From: Rhabditoides inermis | Lineage: Eukaryota; Nematoda; Chromadorea; Rhabditida; Rhabditidae | Direction of reading: 5' to 3' | Length of the DNA stretch: 64,000 bases | Assembly: GCA_963966185.1 (NCBI GenBank) | Contig: CAWZYM010000094.1 | Coordinates: forward strand, 186,001-250,000 | In this document: piece after piece, positions 23,072 to 39,813 of the stretch | Layout of the letters: each line of letters starts with the position of its first letter | Numbering within the stretch: position 1 is the stretch's first letter | Notes under the pieces: generated by a model | What the model saw: the letters and a program-made list of their open reading frames with translations, nothing else | Told to the model about the DNA's origin: nothing | Database searches by the model: none | Program-made: the position numbers and the translations under genes

Positions 23072-23150
23072 ACCGCTGTTTGTGAGAGACACTCCAATGA
23101 ACATTGCCAGACCTACGAAAACTGATGCAAAAAAAATAAACAAAAGATCT

Positions 23151-23231
23151 GATCAGAGTGGGATTCGAACCCACGCCTCCGAAGAGACTGGTGCCTTAAA
23201 CCAGCGCCTTAGACCGCTCGGCCATCTGACC
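23151..23231 (-). tRNA. tRNA-Leu (AAG), unit 5
   Basis: Gene body identical to the other four Leu copies. It is first in transcription order within its unit. Confidence 0.94.
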
Positions 23232-23297
23232 ACGCTCCGTTTTGCTCTCATATCGGAACATCCCACGGCACGGAGTGAGCCAGCCGGGTTCGTTGGC

Positions 23298-24395
23298 CAC
23301 GTAACCGCTTCGGACAGAGTTTCCATTCTAATCATAGGCATAAGGTGTTTCTATCACCATAGGTATTGTAAACATCGGTGTCACAAAAATTCAGGTCCTA
23401 GCTCAGAGCACATTTTAGACAGAATGTTATTTCGAACTCATACAAAGGTCGACATTCGATATCTATCCGCCGATTTAGTGTCGTGGAGCGGAAACTCCGT
23501 CCGAGATTGGGCGTCTTTGAGCAAAACCAAGACAAGTTTGCATACAATAAATACGGTTGGTTCTGTGCTCGAATCAAGAAATTTCAGTTCATTGGGGAAG
23601 TTGAAACTTACTATTTCTTTTCACAATATTGTTTAATTTTTTCAGGTCTTCAAATAGGCCTCTCTGTACAAAACATAATTGGATATTGTCGCGTGTGAGT
23701 GCGCGAGAGCATTGACAGTGGATGTAACAATCACTCGCCGAGAGAGAGAGGAGAGAGCACAGAGAGAGATAGAGAGAAGAGGAACCGCCACACCCCCAAG
23801 GACCTCAGTCTAATCTAACCTTTCCTTCTTGTCTTGTCTTAGCATTCAATAAATATGTTTCTCACAGTCATTGTTTAGTCTATTGCACACACAGAGAGTG
23901 AACTCCCATAAACCAAACCCCAAATATATCAATATATAGGATAGCTAACGATACCAGCTTTGCATGAACAAGATGAAACAATGCTTGTCTTTGAAATTCT
24001 GTCTGCAAACTACTCTTGCATTGCTTGCAATTGCATTGCTTGCACTTTGCACCCACAATGCACCCAGGGGCGGAGCCTTTGCAAGAGTGCACAATTTTAT
24101 CGAAATATTTGGCTTTAGGAATGTGTTACTTTTCAAATGTAATTTTTTAGAAGTTTATTATTTTTCACATAAGAATGATTGTGTTGTTTGTTGTTTATAC
24201 TTTGGGTTACATGTGTGTCGTGTTAGAAATTTTCGCATTCTTTGCGGTCTTGTTTCACATCTTCTTCAAGCATCGCTCTACGCCTATATCAGTCAATTTT
24301 TTGAAGAGCACTTCTGTATACAAACATACATGAAATCATTCAGAAGTGTGCTTTTCAATTTTGCATAAAATTATCATAAATATTGTACGATACCA
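23298..24395. other. Intergenic region upstream of mrpl-11
   Basis: No gene recognised. Contains a GA-rich stretch near 23,740-23,785, an AATAAA at 23,848-23,853, and short tandem GCATTGCTTGCA-type repeats near 24,014-24,050. The 134-codon frame at 23,964-24,368 has no recognisable domain and lies immediately before the mrpl-11 start, so I leave it uncalled. The promoter of mrpl-11 must lie here but I cannot place it. Confidence 0.5.
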
Positions 24396-24407
24396 TTTTT
24401 TTTCAGA
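24396..24407 (+). promoter_or_regulatory. Putative spliced-leader trans-splice acceptor for mrpl-11
   Basis: T8 followed by CAG ends one base before the ATG at 24,408. No upstream exon or donor is apparent. A strong 3' splice site abutting the start codon is the classic nematode SL1 arrangement. Inferred from position and consensus. Confidence 0.6.
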
Positions 24408-25659
24408 ATGGCGAGCAAGGCTGCTGCCCGTGTCCGCAAGAAGGAGGTCGTGAAGGTCATCCACGGCGCTCTTCTCAAGACGAACATCAAGTAAGTTGTT
24501 TGTCGGTAAAAAAAACTTACTTGAAACATATTCATAATAATCGTTGTAGGGCTCAAATGGCGTCTGCCGCGCCTCCGCTCGGACCGCAGCTGGGTCAGCG
24601 CGGAGTAAACGTCGCCAACTTCTGCAAGGAGTTCAACAAGGAGACCGGCCACATCAAGCCCGGTACGTTTTAGAAGATTATGTTAGGCTTTGCAATTGTG
24701 TTTGTTCATATGCAAAAAAGTCACTTTGTTGATCCCCGCATGCCGGCGTAATAATAATAAATAAATAAGTTGCAATCGTGTTCAGGTGTTGTGTTGCCGA
24801 CTCGCATCTCGGTGAAGCCGGATCGCACGTACGATCTCGAGATCTGCTCGCCGGCCACGTCGTGGCTGCTCAAGCAAGCCGCCGGAGTGCGCCGCGGAAA
24901 GCAACAACAAGGCGAGTCGAAGTAGTTATCGATTATCATGTAAATACCGTCAGTCGCTTCTTTCGCAACTGAATTCCGAAACGTAATAAGTAGCCATCAG
25001 TCGCTGTCGCTTTCCCTTTGCAACTGACTTTGAAAGAGGAACGCCAGAAGGAGCTGTTCGGAAGACACAGACCACACCTCTACCTCTAGTTTTGTAATAG
25101 TATTCGACTGTCATGCATGTTCCATATCAACTACTATTTATATGCTAGTTTTGCAGATGAGATAGTGGGTATGCTGTCGGTGAAGCACATCTACGAGATC
25201 GCCAAGGTGAAGAGCAAGGACAAGGCGCTGCAGGGCGTGCCCCTCCAGGACATCTGCCGCTACTTCATCAAGACCTGCCGCACGCTCGGCATCCAGGTAC
25301 GTATAATAAACATAGATTTTGAAGGTTTTATCTTTGATATCAATGATTTCTATTTTATAATTTGGTATGTCTGTTGGTTGTAAGCCCTATGTAACTGATG
25401 TTGAAAAATCATGATTAATTTGTAATAAGGTGCGGAACCTAAGGAAAGAACCTAGTGCGGAAAACGGATGGAACGGTTATTGGAATAGTCAGTAGTACAA
25501 AGTGAGCGGCACTGCTCTACACGGCTATCCCAGGTGACGCGCGAGGACCTCGACGCGGAGCAGCTGCAGGCGTTCCTGGACACGCGGCGGGAGACGGTGG
25601 CGACGCAGCTCAAGGAACTCGCCGACAAGAAGGCCGCCAAGATGCTACGCACCTCGTAG
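24408..25659 (+). CDS. mrpl-11: Mitochondrial large-subunit ribosomal protein uL11m
   Basis: Five exons: 24,408-24,490, 24,550-24,662, 24,786-24,911, 25,157-25,296 and 25,534-25,659 (TAG). They join in frame to 195 codons. uL11m forms the base of the mitoribosomal L7/L12 stalk near the GTPase-associated rRNA. Residues about 30-55 read [15 protein letters not shown] and then [10 protein letters not shown], the hallmark uL11 N-terminal block. [18 protein letters not shown] follows, and the C-terminal rRNA-binding domain includes [19 protein letters not shown] and TCRTLGI. The N-terminus is short and basic ([12 protein letters not shown]), fitting a mitochondrial leader. At about 195 residues it is longer than bacterial L11 (about 140), as animal mitochondrial forms are, because of a charged C-terminal tail. 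Intron 3 is best read as GC-AG (AAG|GCGAGT). A GT site 10 bases on would instead add a few residues with a weaker acceptor. WDR4 starts 311 bp downstream on the same strand. Confidence 0.93.
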
Positions 25660-25778
25660 AACACCCAGTAGCTGGCGTATGATTGTCAACGACAGCACGT
25701 AGTCGGTTATCTAGTGTATATATGCCCACGCGTAGTCTAGGTCTCTTGTTTCGTTGTTGTTTTTTGTTCTCTCTCGCG

Positions 25779-25784
25779 ATTAAA
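25779..25784 (+). terminator. Poly(A) signal variant ATTAAA of mrpl-11
   Basis: ATTAAA lies 120 bp after the mrpl-11 stop and is followed by a T-rich stretch (GTTTTTTCTTCG). It falls 187 bp before the WDR4 start, the usual layout of a nematode intercistronic region. Confidence 0.5.
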
Positions 25785-25970
25785 GTTTTTTCTTCGTTTC
25801 TTTTATCGTTGTTCAGTGTGATTCACGATTCGTTGGTGATACGATGCGATATCTTAATGTTGGTATATCTCTGTCGAGTAATTGATCGACCATGTCCATG
25901 CTACCACATGTCAATGTAAACATGTTGTGTGTAATCAAATCAAAGATCAGATCAAAGTGTTCACAGTCAG

Positions 25971-28610
25971 ATGGCGACGTGCTGTTCATCTTCCACCGGG
26001 GAGTTGGCGGTGGCCGCGGGCCCTAAGCTGCTGCTCTTCTCGGCCGACGCCTCGGCAAAGGACGACCTCGTGCCCACTCAAGTCGTCGACGTATGCGCCC
26101 ACTCGGACGCCCTGCCGCCCGTCAAGGAGCAGGTGACGGTTTGAAAATCTTCTTTCTAGGTTTTTGTGTTACTTTGGTACATGTTCACAACTATTATCCG
26201 CATAACTAGATTAGAAAAATTATCGCTTAATTTGTGCAGGAAGAGGCGGAGGAGGCGGAAGAGGAGCCGGCGGCGGAAGGCGAGGAGAAGAAGAAGCCGA
26301 GCAAGCAGAAGAACGCCAAGGAGAACAAGAACGGCGGACACAAGGAGCCCGACTGCGAGGTGGGCAGATGGATATTGATTGATTTGCATAAAATCGCGTA
26401 GTCTTTTTCTTATTACCGAAGTCATACCTCATACGTAGTTTGCATCAGGCGTAGGGGTATATACTTTGGTTTGTAGACGATTCGAAATAGTATGAAGATA
26501 CTCACTACTCCTTGTAAAGTATCTCGTCTCCTAGATTCTGTGCTGCGCGTTCTCGCCCGTCTCTTCGGAGGTGGTGGTGGCGACGACTCGCAAGACGGCC
26601 CTCATCTACTCGCTCGACGGAGCGCTCAAGAGGGCGTTCCGCATCCCCAAGGCGCCCACCAGCGTCGTCTTCGACAAGGTGCGTTGCGGGTTTGGTGGCG
26701 TGATTGTATAGCGTACGAGGGTGTAGTCGGGGGAAATACGTTTGTGTCTTTTGATTGTCCAACATTCAAATGTGTTGTACGTAGAAAGTAGGCGAATCTG
26801 AATCAGAATATGTATGTGTGTTTTGATTGTGTATGTTTCTTGGTCGTTTACAATGTTACATTACTTTTATATATTAATAAAACTGTTTCAGGCTGGCGAG
26901 TTCGTGATCATTGGCGACCGGGCGGGCAACGTGTGCAAGTACGCAGTGGATGCGGGCAAGGAGAACACGGCCGGGCATCTGGACATCAATGGTGAGGGGG
27001 GAACTGGATTGCGTATAGCTACTTTGAATTACTTGCAACATTTGTTTTGTTTTGACTGGACTTTTTTGTGGAGTAGTGTACGAGATATGGATGAAATTTG
27101 ACGAATGAGGAAGACCACACGATGTGTTGCAGGCGAGTGGTCTCACCACGAGGGCTATCCATATCCACGTTGTAAAACCTTCATTATCTATTATTGTTTG
27201 TGAAGACTATAATAGTTATATCAGTGTGTGAACGTGAAGTGAAAGCGTCAAGAAGGCGTGTTTTGCTTGTTGCATAAATGCGACGAGAAAAAACGTCTGT
27301 TGCAGGCGAGTGGTCTCACCACGAGGGCGCCTCCCTCTCTGGCGCCATCTCGATGGTGCTCGGAGTGGCGGTGAGCGGGTGCGGACGCTACCTCCTACAG
27401 GTGGACCGCGACGAGAAGCTGCGCATCAGCCGGTCGGTACTCTGTATCTCTTTCTCCCTCTCTCCCTCTCTCCCTCTCACTCTCTCTCACTCTCTCTCCC
27501 TCTCTTTCTCTCTCCCTCTCTCTCTCCATTCCAACCCACCACATGGTCATGGTGTCGATGGAGATGCGACCCGGCTCACGTTGGTTTCCTTCCAGCTACT
27601 CCACCCCGCACGTGATTGCCTCGTTCGGCCTCGGCCACTCTGAGTACGTGAGCAGTGTGGCTGTGGCGGGCGATGTGGTGTTCACTTCGGGCGGCGACTC
27701 GACGGTGCGCGCGTGGCGCTGCCCGGGTGCGGATGTGCTGGCAGTGACGGTTAGACTCCACCCCACCCAGCCCGTCAAGGGAGTGTGTGTGGCGGTCAAG
27801 GTGGGTAGAGACTACGAGGGTATGCCTCCCGGCTACCTCTCAAGTGTATTGAGAAATTTTTTTGACTTGTGAATGCCGTTCCATCACTTTGAGTTATTTG
27901 AAAATGTTTGAGACTGACTGACCAGGTGGTGATGATGCGTGCTTCAGGATGGGAAGACGTTTGTGGCCGCATCGATCCGCGCCACGTCGTGCGTGGCAGT
28001 GCTGGAATGGACGGGCGAGGAGCTGAAGGAGGTGGCGAGGATGGGAGGAGAGGAGGAGGAGGAGGAGAAGCACGTCAAGGACATGACTGTCGTGGGGGAG
28101 AAGCTTGTGGTGCTGACGGGGTGAGTGGTGGGTTTGAATTGATTGATTGATTCGCTTTGGGTAGACCCCTTCTACTAATAACTGTATTTCTTTTCAGCGC
28201 CGGTCCGATTGCGTACTCTCTGGATGGCTCTCTTCTGTCGGTGACCAGCTCGTGTCAAGAGTTACTGGACGGACTCAAGAATGCCAAGGACTATGTGAGT
28301 GGAGGGTGGCGTTTGAGTTGATTGATTGATTCACTGCTGATATCAAGAATGGGTGGTGTTCTTGGTCACACGCTTGGGAAAATGTTGCAAAACAATTGAT
28401 CGGTTATTGATTGATTCATATTTTCAGCTGGCGAACATGTTCAAGAATGTGACGCACAACAACGCGATCGACTACCAGAAGAGGAAGGCGGACAAGATGG
28501 AGAAGAGGGATCTGAAGAGGAAGCTGAACAAGGAGAAGAAGGAGGAGAAGGAGCAGGCAAAGAAGGCCGCCGTCGAGGAGAAGGAGCAGGCGGAAGCGGT
28601 GCAGGCGTAG
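25971..28610 (+). CDS. WDR4: WDR4/Trm82 homologue, tRNA m7G46 methyltransferase non-catalytic subunit
   Basis: Nine exons: 25,971-26,132, 26,240-26,359, 26,535-26,678, 26,892-26,991, 27,306-27,432, 27,596-27,800, 27,948-28,120, 28,198-28,294 and 28,428-28,610 (TAG). All phases agree, giving 436 codons, close to human WDR4. It is a WD-repeat beta-propeller that scaffolds the catalytic METTL1/Trm8 subunit for N7-methylation of G46 in tRNA. Family blocks seen are GDRAGNVCKY, LGVAVSGCGRYLLQVDRDEK followed by LRIS, FGLGHSEYV, and FTSGGDSTVRAWRC. Residues about 55-93 are an acidic/lysine-rich insert (exon 2), and the last 55 or so form a charged K/E-rich coil. A CAG ends immediately before the ATG. 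Intron 4 holds a decoy copy of the exon 5 start, and intron 5 a CT tract. One tRNA it could serve, Asn with AAGGT, is encoded in the cluster to the left. The catalytic partner is not in the window. Confidence 0.88.
27125..27155 (+). repeat. Decoy duplicate of the WDR4 exon 5 acceptor and first codons
   Basis: 31 bp here (TGTTGCAG and the following 23 bases) are identical to 27,298-27,328, which spans the real exon 5 acceptor. Splicing at this upstream copy would read GEWSHHEG and then diverge to a stop about 24 codons in. Confidence 0.9.
27437..27530. repeat. CT-rich microsatellite in WDR4 intron 5
   Basis: Mixed (CT)n and (CCCT)n runs filling most of the 163-bp intron upstream of the exon 6 acceptor TTCCTTCCAG. 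Confidence 0.9.
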
Positions 28611-30318
28611 GAGGAGGAGGGGTTCACTAATAGTTGTTTACTTGTTACGTTTGATTTTGTTACATGTTGTGATTGATTGATTGTTGGAGATGAAGTGGTT
28701 TCGAAATGGAGGTGTTGGGATTTGGGATGGCAGGGGTAAAGCTGTGCATACAGATGATGTAATAGGGTCACTGCTCACTGGTAGAAGCGGGATCGGAAGG
28801 TTAGTGGTTGAAGGTAGAAAGTGGTGTATGAAAGCCAGTATGGGTTGTAGATAGAATAGCCGCCGTGCTTGTACCGTTCTCTTTTTGTGTTTTGTTTTGT
28901 CTCTTCTTTCGTTTTCACACCCTGAGCCGCGGCCGGCGCTGCGGTTTGTTTGTTTGTGTTCTTTCTTATTTGTCCGGGAGAGCCTATTCAGGAAGCGAGA
29001 TGGAGAGAGAGAGAAAGAGAGAGAGAGAGAAGCTGTCACTCGCGATACCTCTCGCACCCGGTATCCATGCCTTCTTGCCGTTTTTGTTCTTGTGTGGATC
29101 CGGAAGTGATAGACTGGGATATCATCGCTGTCCTATCACCACGATTAATCGCTTCCGCCTCCATGTATGTACTAGTTCTCTCTCTCTCTCTCTCTCTCTC
29201 GTGTATTTTGCTTGTAAATTGGATTACCGGCTCCAACACTTTCCCGACTGGATGTAACACAACACTCTTCCGTCGTTTGTCTCCGTCCGCCTTGTCGGCT
29301 TCCGGTTGATCAGCTGATCGCCCCCGACTGAGCAGCTGATTATCAGCTGATTAGCGATGCGTCCAACCTGTCCGGATTCATGTATTGTTTTCACTATTCT
29401 TTTGACGACTATCGAATTTTGCTGGATTGCGAATTTCGGAATTGTTCACACTTGAGTGAGCTGATGTGATTAGCCTCGTTCTCTTTTCACTGATCCGCTA
29501 GTCGTCTGTGCGCTCTCGTCTCGCCACGCTGTCTCCACTATCTCTCACTGTATGCAAATGTGCGAACACAAGTGATTAGGGGAGAGGCGCGAATTGTCTT
29601 GTTCTCGAAGAGTGAAAGTGGGCGACAAAGACCGGATTGTCACTTTCTGTGAGCTGAGAGAACTCCAACATTTGCATATTCAATAATTCAATTCTCCGCA
29701 AGTTTTTTTCGACGTGATCATATCGGATGACCAATTAGGTTATCCTATTTGAGACACCCATTTCTCTCCCGCGCGGTTTTTTTTCTCGTGAACGCATAAA
29801 TATATCTCATCTCCCGCGCATCATTCGTTATCCGCGGATAGATCTGCTACAGTGATAATGCCGTGGTCGTGTAACCGTGTCCAGACAGTACTAATCGATA
29901 AGCGATCAATATGCTGTCTGCGCTCTCTCATTTCACATGCTCTCTATGTGCGCTGGTCGAATCGAACGACGATCAAGTGTTTGATATGCCATTATCATGT
30001 GAATCACAGTCGAAAGTGAACGCATTAGGTGAATGTGCAGTGTGCAAGCGTCGCGCTAGTGCGAGACGTCGAAAAGAGCCGCATCTTTCACTATTTGGTA
30101 GATGCTGTTACATGTCTATTCCAGCGCAGTGTGCGTATGGGATTAGCCTATATAGGAGTGTGAGCAGCGCGAGAAACGGTTTCACCCGCAAATCAACAAA
30201 CAACTGTGTGGAAAATGTTTATAGTCGAGTCACGTTTGATCTCTTGGCGCGTTCCGCCGTTCCATGATGTATCATCCGGTGTTGCGTACTTGTTTGATGG
30301 AGCGTATTCCTCATCCAT
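28611..30318. other. Intergenic region between WDR4 and WASP
   Basis: No gene recognised. Notable content is a GA run at about 29,000-29,030, a CT run at about 29,177-29,200, three CAGCTG E-boxes (29,311-29,349), ATGCAAAT octamers in opposite orientations at 29,552 and 29,670, and an AT-rich TATA-like CATAAATATATC at about 29,795. No AATAAA is visible soon after the WDR4 stop. The 118-codon frame at 29,911-30,267 has no recognisable domain. Confidence 0.5.
29311..29349. promoter_or_regulatory. Cluster of three CAGCTG E-boxes
   Basis: CAGCTG at 29,311, 29,333 and 29,344, two of them inside ATCAGCTGAT palindromes. It lies about 1 kb upstream of the WASP start. A bHLH-responsive element is possible, based on motif only. 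Confidence 0.3.
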
Positions 30319-30325
30319 ATTCCAG
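30319..30325 (+). promoter_or_regulatory. Putative trans-splice acceptor at the WASP start
   Basis: TATTCCAG ends directly at the ATG of 30,326. The frame is open upstream to 30,206, so an in-frame upstream exon is an alternative to trans-splicing. Confidence 0.4.
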
Positions 30326-36866
<6,541 letters not shown>

Positions 36867-37298
36867 CCGCAACGCTCAAAACTTTTATGTGCCAATTTGT
36901 ACAGTATACACATTTCACTATATTCCGTTTGCATTCAGCTCAACATTTCTCGTCAAAAACATTATGTTGACCAATAGTTCTACAGTATCCCGAAGTCTTA
37001 AACAGTGAAATTATCATCAATCGTTCACAGTTTCTTTTCGCAAAGCTGGCATCACACCTAGCTAGCGTAGTGGTAACGCTCTCGCTTGAAAAGAGTATGT
37101 TCAATATGCAAATTTCATCGACAGGACTTTGATCTTTCTCTAACCACCCTAATGTCTCACGTGAAAAGCGTGAAACTCATATGCGAGCCCACTATACTTT
37201 TGTTCTGGCGTTGTATTTTGTATTTTTCCACTGCTACTATGGTCGGCTGCAGAGACGACAACGCGATTCTGCCAGAAGAGAAGAATCTGTGTGATGAC

Positions 37299-37356
<58 letters not shown>

Positions 37357-38450
37357 GCGTACCGTGAGGGCGGCAGAGCGATAGTCCGCGATGAATAAAA
37401 TGATCATGATGGGGTCGAGTACTGTGAACATCTCCATCATCATCATCATCATACTCACGGAGGCAAAGTGGAGAATGGAAATGCCTGGAACAGACGAGTG
37501 AAAAGGGCAGCACTGGAAAGAAACTCACACAAAGGTCGAGTCATCGCACATTTATCACACACCATGACATTCGCTACAGTATGTAGTGTAGTGGTATCAC
37601 TCGAGGACGCGCAGTGAGTGATACTACTGTATAGCGTTTTCGCTTGGTGAATCTGCCGTGACTTCTTTTGACGTCTCTACTTTACACAAACGATGCCTTT
37701 CTTCTGCTACATACTTGCTCGCTAGAAGATTTTCAATGCCCCTGTCCTACCGGCTCATCACTGATGATGGTCCCTGTAGGATCACACATTCTGTCGGGCA
37801 AAGGGACCGAAACCGGATGTGTGCCTTGCTAGTTAAATGTACTCTTTCCTATATAATTTTGTCTGATATAAACAACCGGCTTGCGAGCAGCTTGCGACTA
37901 GAACGGTTTTTCGTATTACTAATTCGATCCAATTACCGTATTCATCTCATTTGTTCGTGATAGTATAACGCACGCATCACTCGAGCCGGATGGGTGAATT
38001 TCACCCATCCGTGGTCATGGTGAGTCATCTTGTTTTTTTCCCAGGCGCGCGCAATACAAGCCCCGCCCAAAGAAATGTGTCTATGACAGCTAAATCGATC
38101 GGCACTCGATGATTCACCGCCTCTCTTCGCTGCTGCTCTACTCTCTTTCTCTATTTTCTTTTTACTTTCGACTCTTTTATCAAATTGATAGCGCTTAAAA
38201 TTATTTTGCCCTCTTCATTTGCTACCGGATATGCGGCTATCAACATAAACTATCGATCATTCACATTGCTTGTTCGCGCGGAATTCTATTTAGGTATGTG
38301 ATGACGTTGTGAATGCTGACTTTCAGAACGATGACGCTGGGTGACGCTTTCTCGCTTTCTCGTGGGTGACGCTTCATCAATTGGATACTTCCGCAGGTGA
38401 GTTATTAAAGCGATGCTACGCGAATCATGCTAATTTGTTTCAAATTTCCA
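36867..38450. other. Intergenic region downstream of WASP
   Basis: No gene recognised. It holds an A-box-like AGCGTAGTGGTAACGC at about 37,066 without a B box, CRE TGACGTCA at 37,295, a (GA)n run at 37,303-37,354, AATAAA at 37,393, an imperfect hairpin around 37,572-37,636 (GTATCACTC/GAGTGATAC core), and a near-perfect palindrome GGATGGGTGAATTTCACCC at about 37,988. I see no coding potential in 37,400-38,450. Confidence 0.5.
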
Positions 38451-39014
38451 GTGTCGGTCCTCACCTCACCTCTGCGCACCAAGCCCCGCCCGTCTAATAC
38501 CAGGTACGTTATACAGCTACGCTTTCTCGAGGGTGGGAGGGTAAAAACTAGTTACTATGACGTTATACGTTTGGCGCCCAAAAGACGATCTAAATCATAG
38601 TGATTGAAACTTGATATCAGTAATGAAAGTGATGGAGGCGTTTTATATCGCGTTGCCTAGATCGCATAAAAATAATAGAGCAACAGAAGCCTAACAGAAG
38701 ATTTACCTAAAAGTAGCGACACGAAAACATCATGCACTATGCACTCCGTAATCCGTAACTACTTAAATCTCAAAGGAGGTGAGGGGGAGAAGGAACAGTG
38801 GTAGGAGGAGAGGATGTGGGATGGAGGGAGAAAGGAAAAGCTTAGACTTATGCAAAGCAAAGGCCAAACGGAGAAGGGGGTGTATGTGGGGTGGAAAGAA
38901 GGAGAAGAAGGAAGGAGAATAGAGGAAGGCCACCTCACCACACTCACCCGGCACGCCAGCAAGCCGCCCGCATGGTTCACGGTTCAGCTTTTTAAATATC
39001 GTTTTGTTTTCTTT

Positions 39015-39254
39015 GGGAGGTTCTAAGATGCTTTTTGTGCAAAACTTTACCCACTCCCACCTTTTCTGTCTAACTCTCTTCAGCGCCCCATGGTCTCTTG
39101 GGCAAAGTTTTGGGCGTGGGTAAAGTATGACCAAAGTTTGGGCTCAGTTTCAAAACGTGACCCCCAGTCCAACAGCGAGAAACTCGGGGCAAAAATGAAA
39201 ACTTTACCCTTCTTTGATCCATAACTTGGGTCAAATTTCATCTTAGAACCTCCC
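39015..39254. mobile_element. 240-bp MITE-like element
   Basis: Perfect 16-bp terminal inverted repeats (GGGAGGTTCTAAGATG) flanked by TTT on both sides, a possible 3-bp target duplication. There is no coding content. Subterminal AAAACTTTACCCA and its inverse continue the symmetry weakly. Confidence 0.7.
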
Positions 39255-39320
39255 TTTACCAGCCTGGTTCCGACATACATTTGTCCCTTATATAGTTCTC
39301 AGCCGAAAACAAAACACAAA

Positions 39321-39437
39321 GCGGTTACGGTAGATGACAGGGTTACGGTAGATAGATGTTACGGTAGATGAAAGGGTTACGATAGATAGATGTTACGGTA
39401 GATGACAGGGTTACGGTAGATCGATGTGGTTACGGTA
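39321..39437. repeat. GTTACGGTAGAT minisatellite
   Basis: About seven copies of GTTACGGTAGAT with variable short linkers. The core GTTACGGTAG also occurs twice in WASP introns (about 33,144 and 33,185). Confidence 0.9.
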
Positions 39438-39520
39438 TGTGTCTGCAGGCGGCGAGTCGGTGTGGTAGAATGCGGTTGGGACGACTGCTCGTCACTACGC
39501 CCAAGTGAGTCAGTCAGGTA

Positions 39521-39523
39521 TCG

Positions 39524-39573
<50 letters not shown>

Positions 39574-39780
39574 CCTCCCTCCCTCTCCCTCTCTCCCTCT
39601 CTCCCTCTCTCCCTCTCTCCCTCTCTCCCTCTCTCCCTCCCTCTCCCTCTCTCCCTCCCTCTCCCTCCCTCTCCCTCCCTCTCCCTCCCTCTCCCCCCCC
39701 TCTCCCTCCCTCTCCCTCTCTCCCTCTCTCCCTCTCTCCCTCTTTCCTTCTCTCCCTCTCTCTCCCTCTCTCTCTCTCTC
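39521..39780. repeat. CT/CCT-rich tract of 260 bp
   Basis: Long pyrimidine run of CT, CCCT and CCCCT units. It sits as an oversized polypyrimidine tract just upstream of the acceptor or start region of the next gene. Confidence 0.95.
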
Positions 39781-39813
39781 ACACACAGTCACCTTCTTAC
39801 AGAAATTGGGCAG

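Larger units (their letters stand above)
22749..23297 (-). repeat. Fifth tRNA cluster unit, truncated at its 5' spacer
   Basis: Resumes the 735-bp unit at AATGCAAGCACG and follows units 3 and 4 (CGTTTTGC, GGAACATCCC) until GGTTCGTTGGCCA, then diverges at about 23,298. Its three tRNA genes are intact. Confidence 0.9.

Noticed and set aside
23687..23888. Possible solo LTR (TGTCGCGTG to TTGCA with internal AATAAA)
   Set aside because: No target-site duplication at the ends and no second LTR or polyprotein nearby. Left unannotated.
29911..30267. 118-codon frame upstream of WASP
   Set aside because: No recognisable domain, no splice continuity into WASP, and it lies in the putative promoter.
38763..39134. 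123-codon - strand frame
   Set aside because: Half of it lies in the 240-bp MITE and the rest in purine-rich intergenic DNA.
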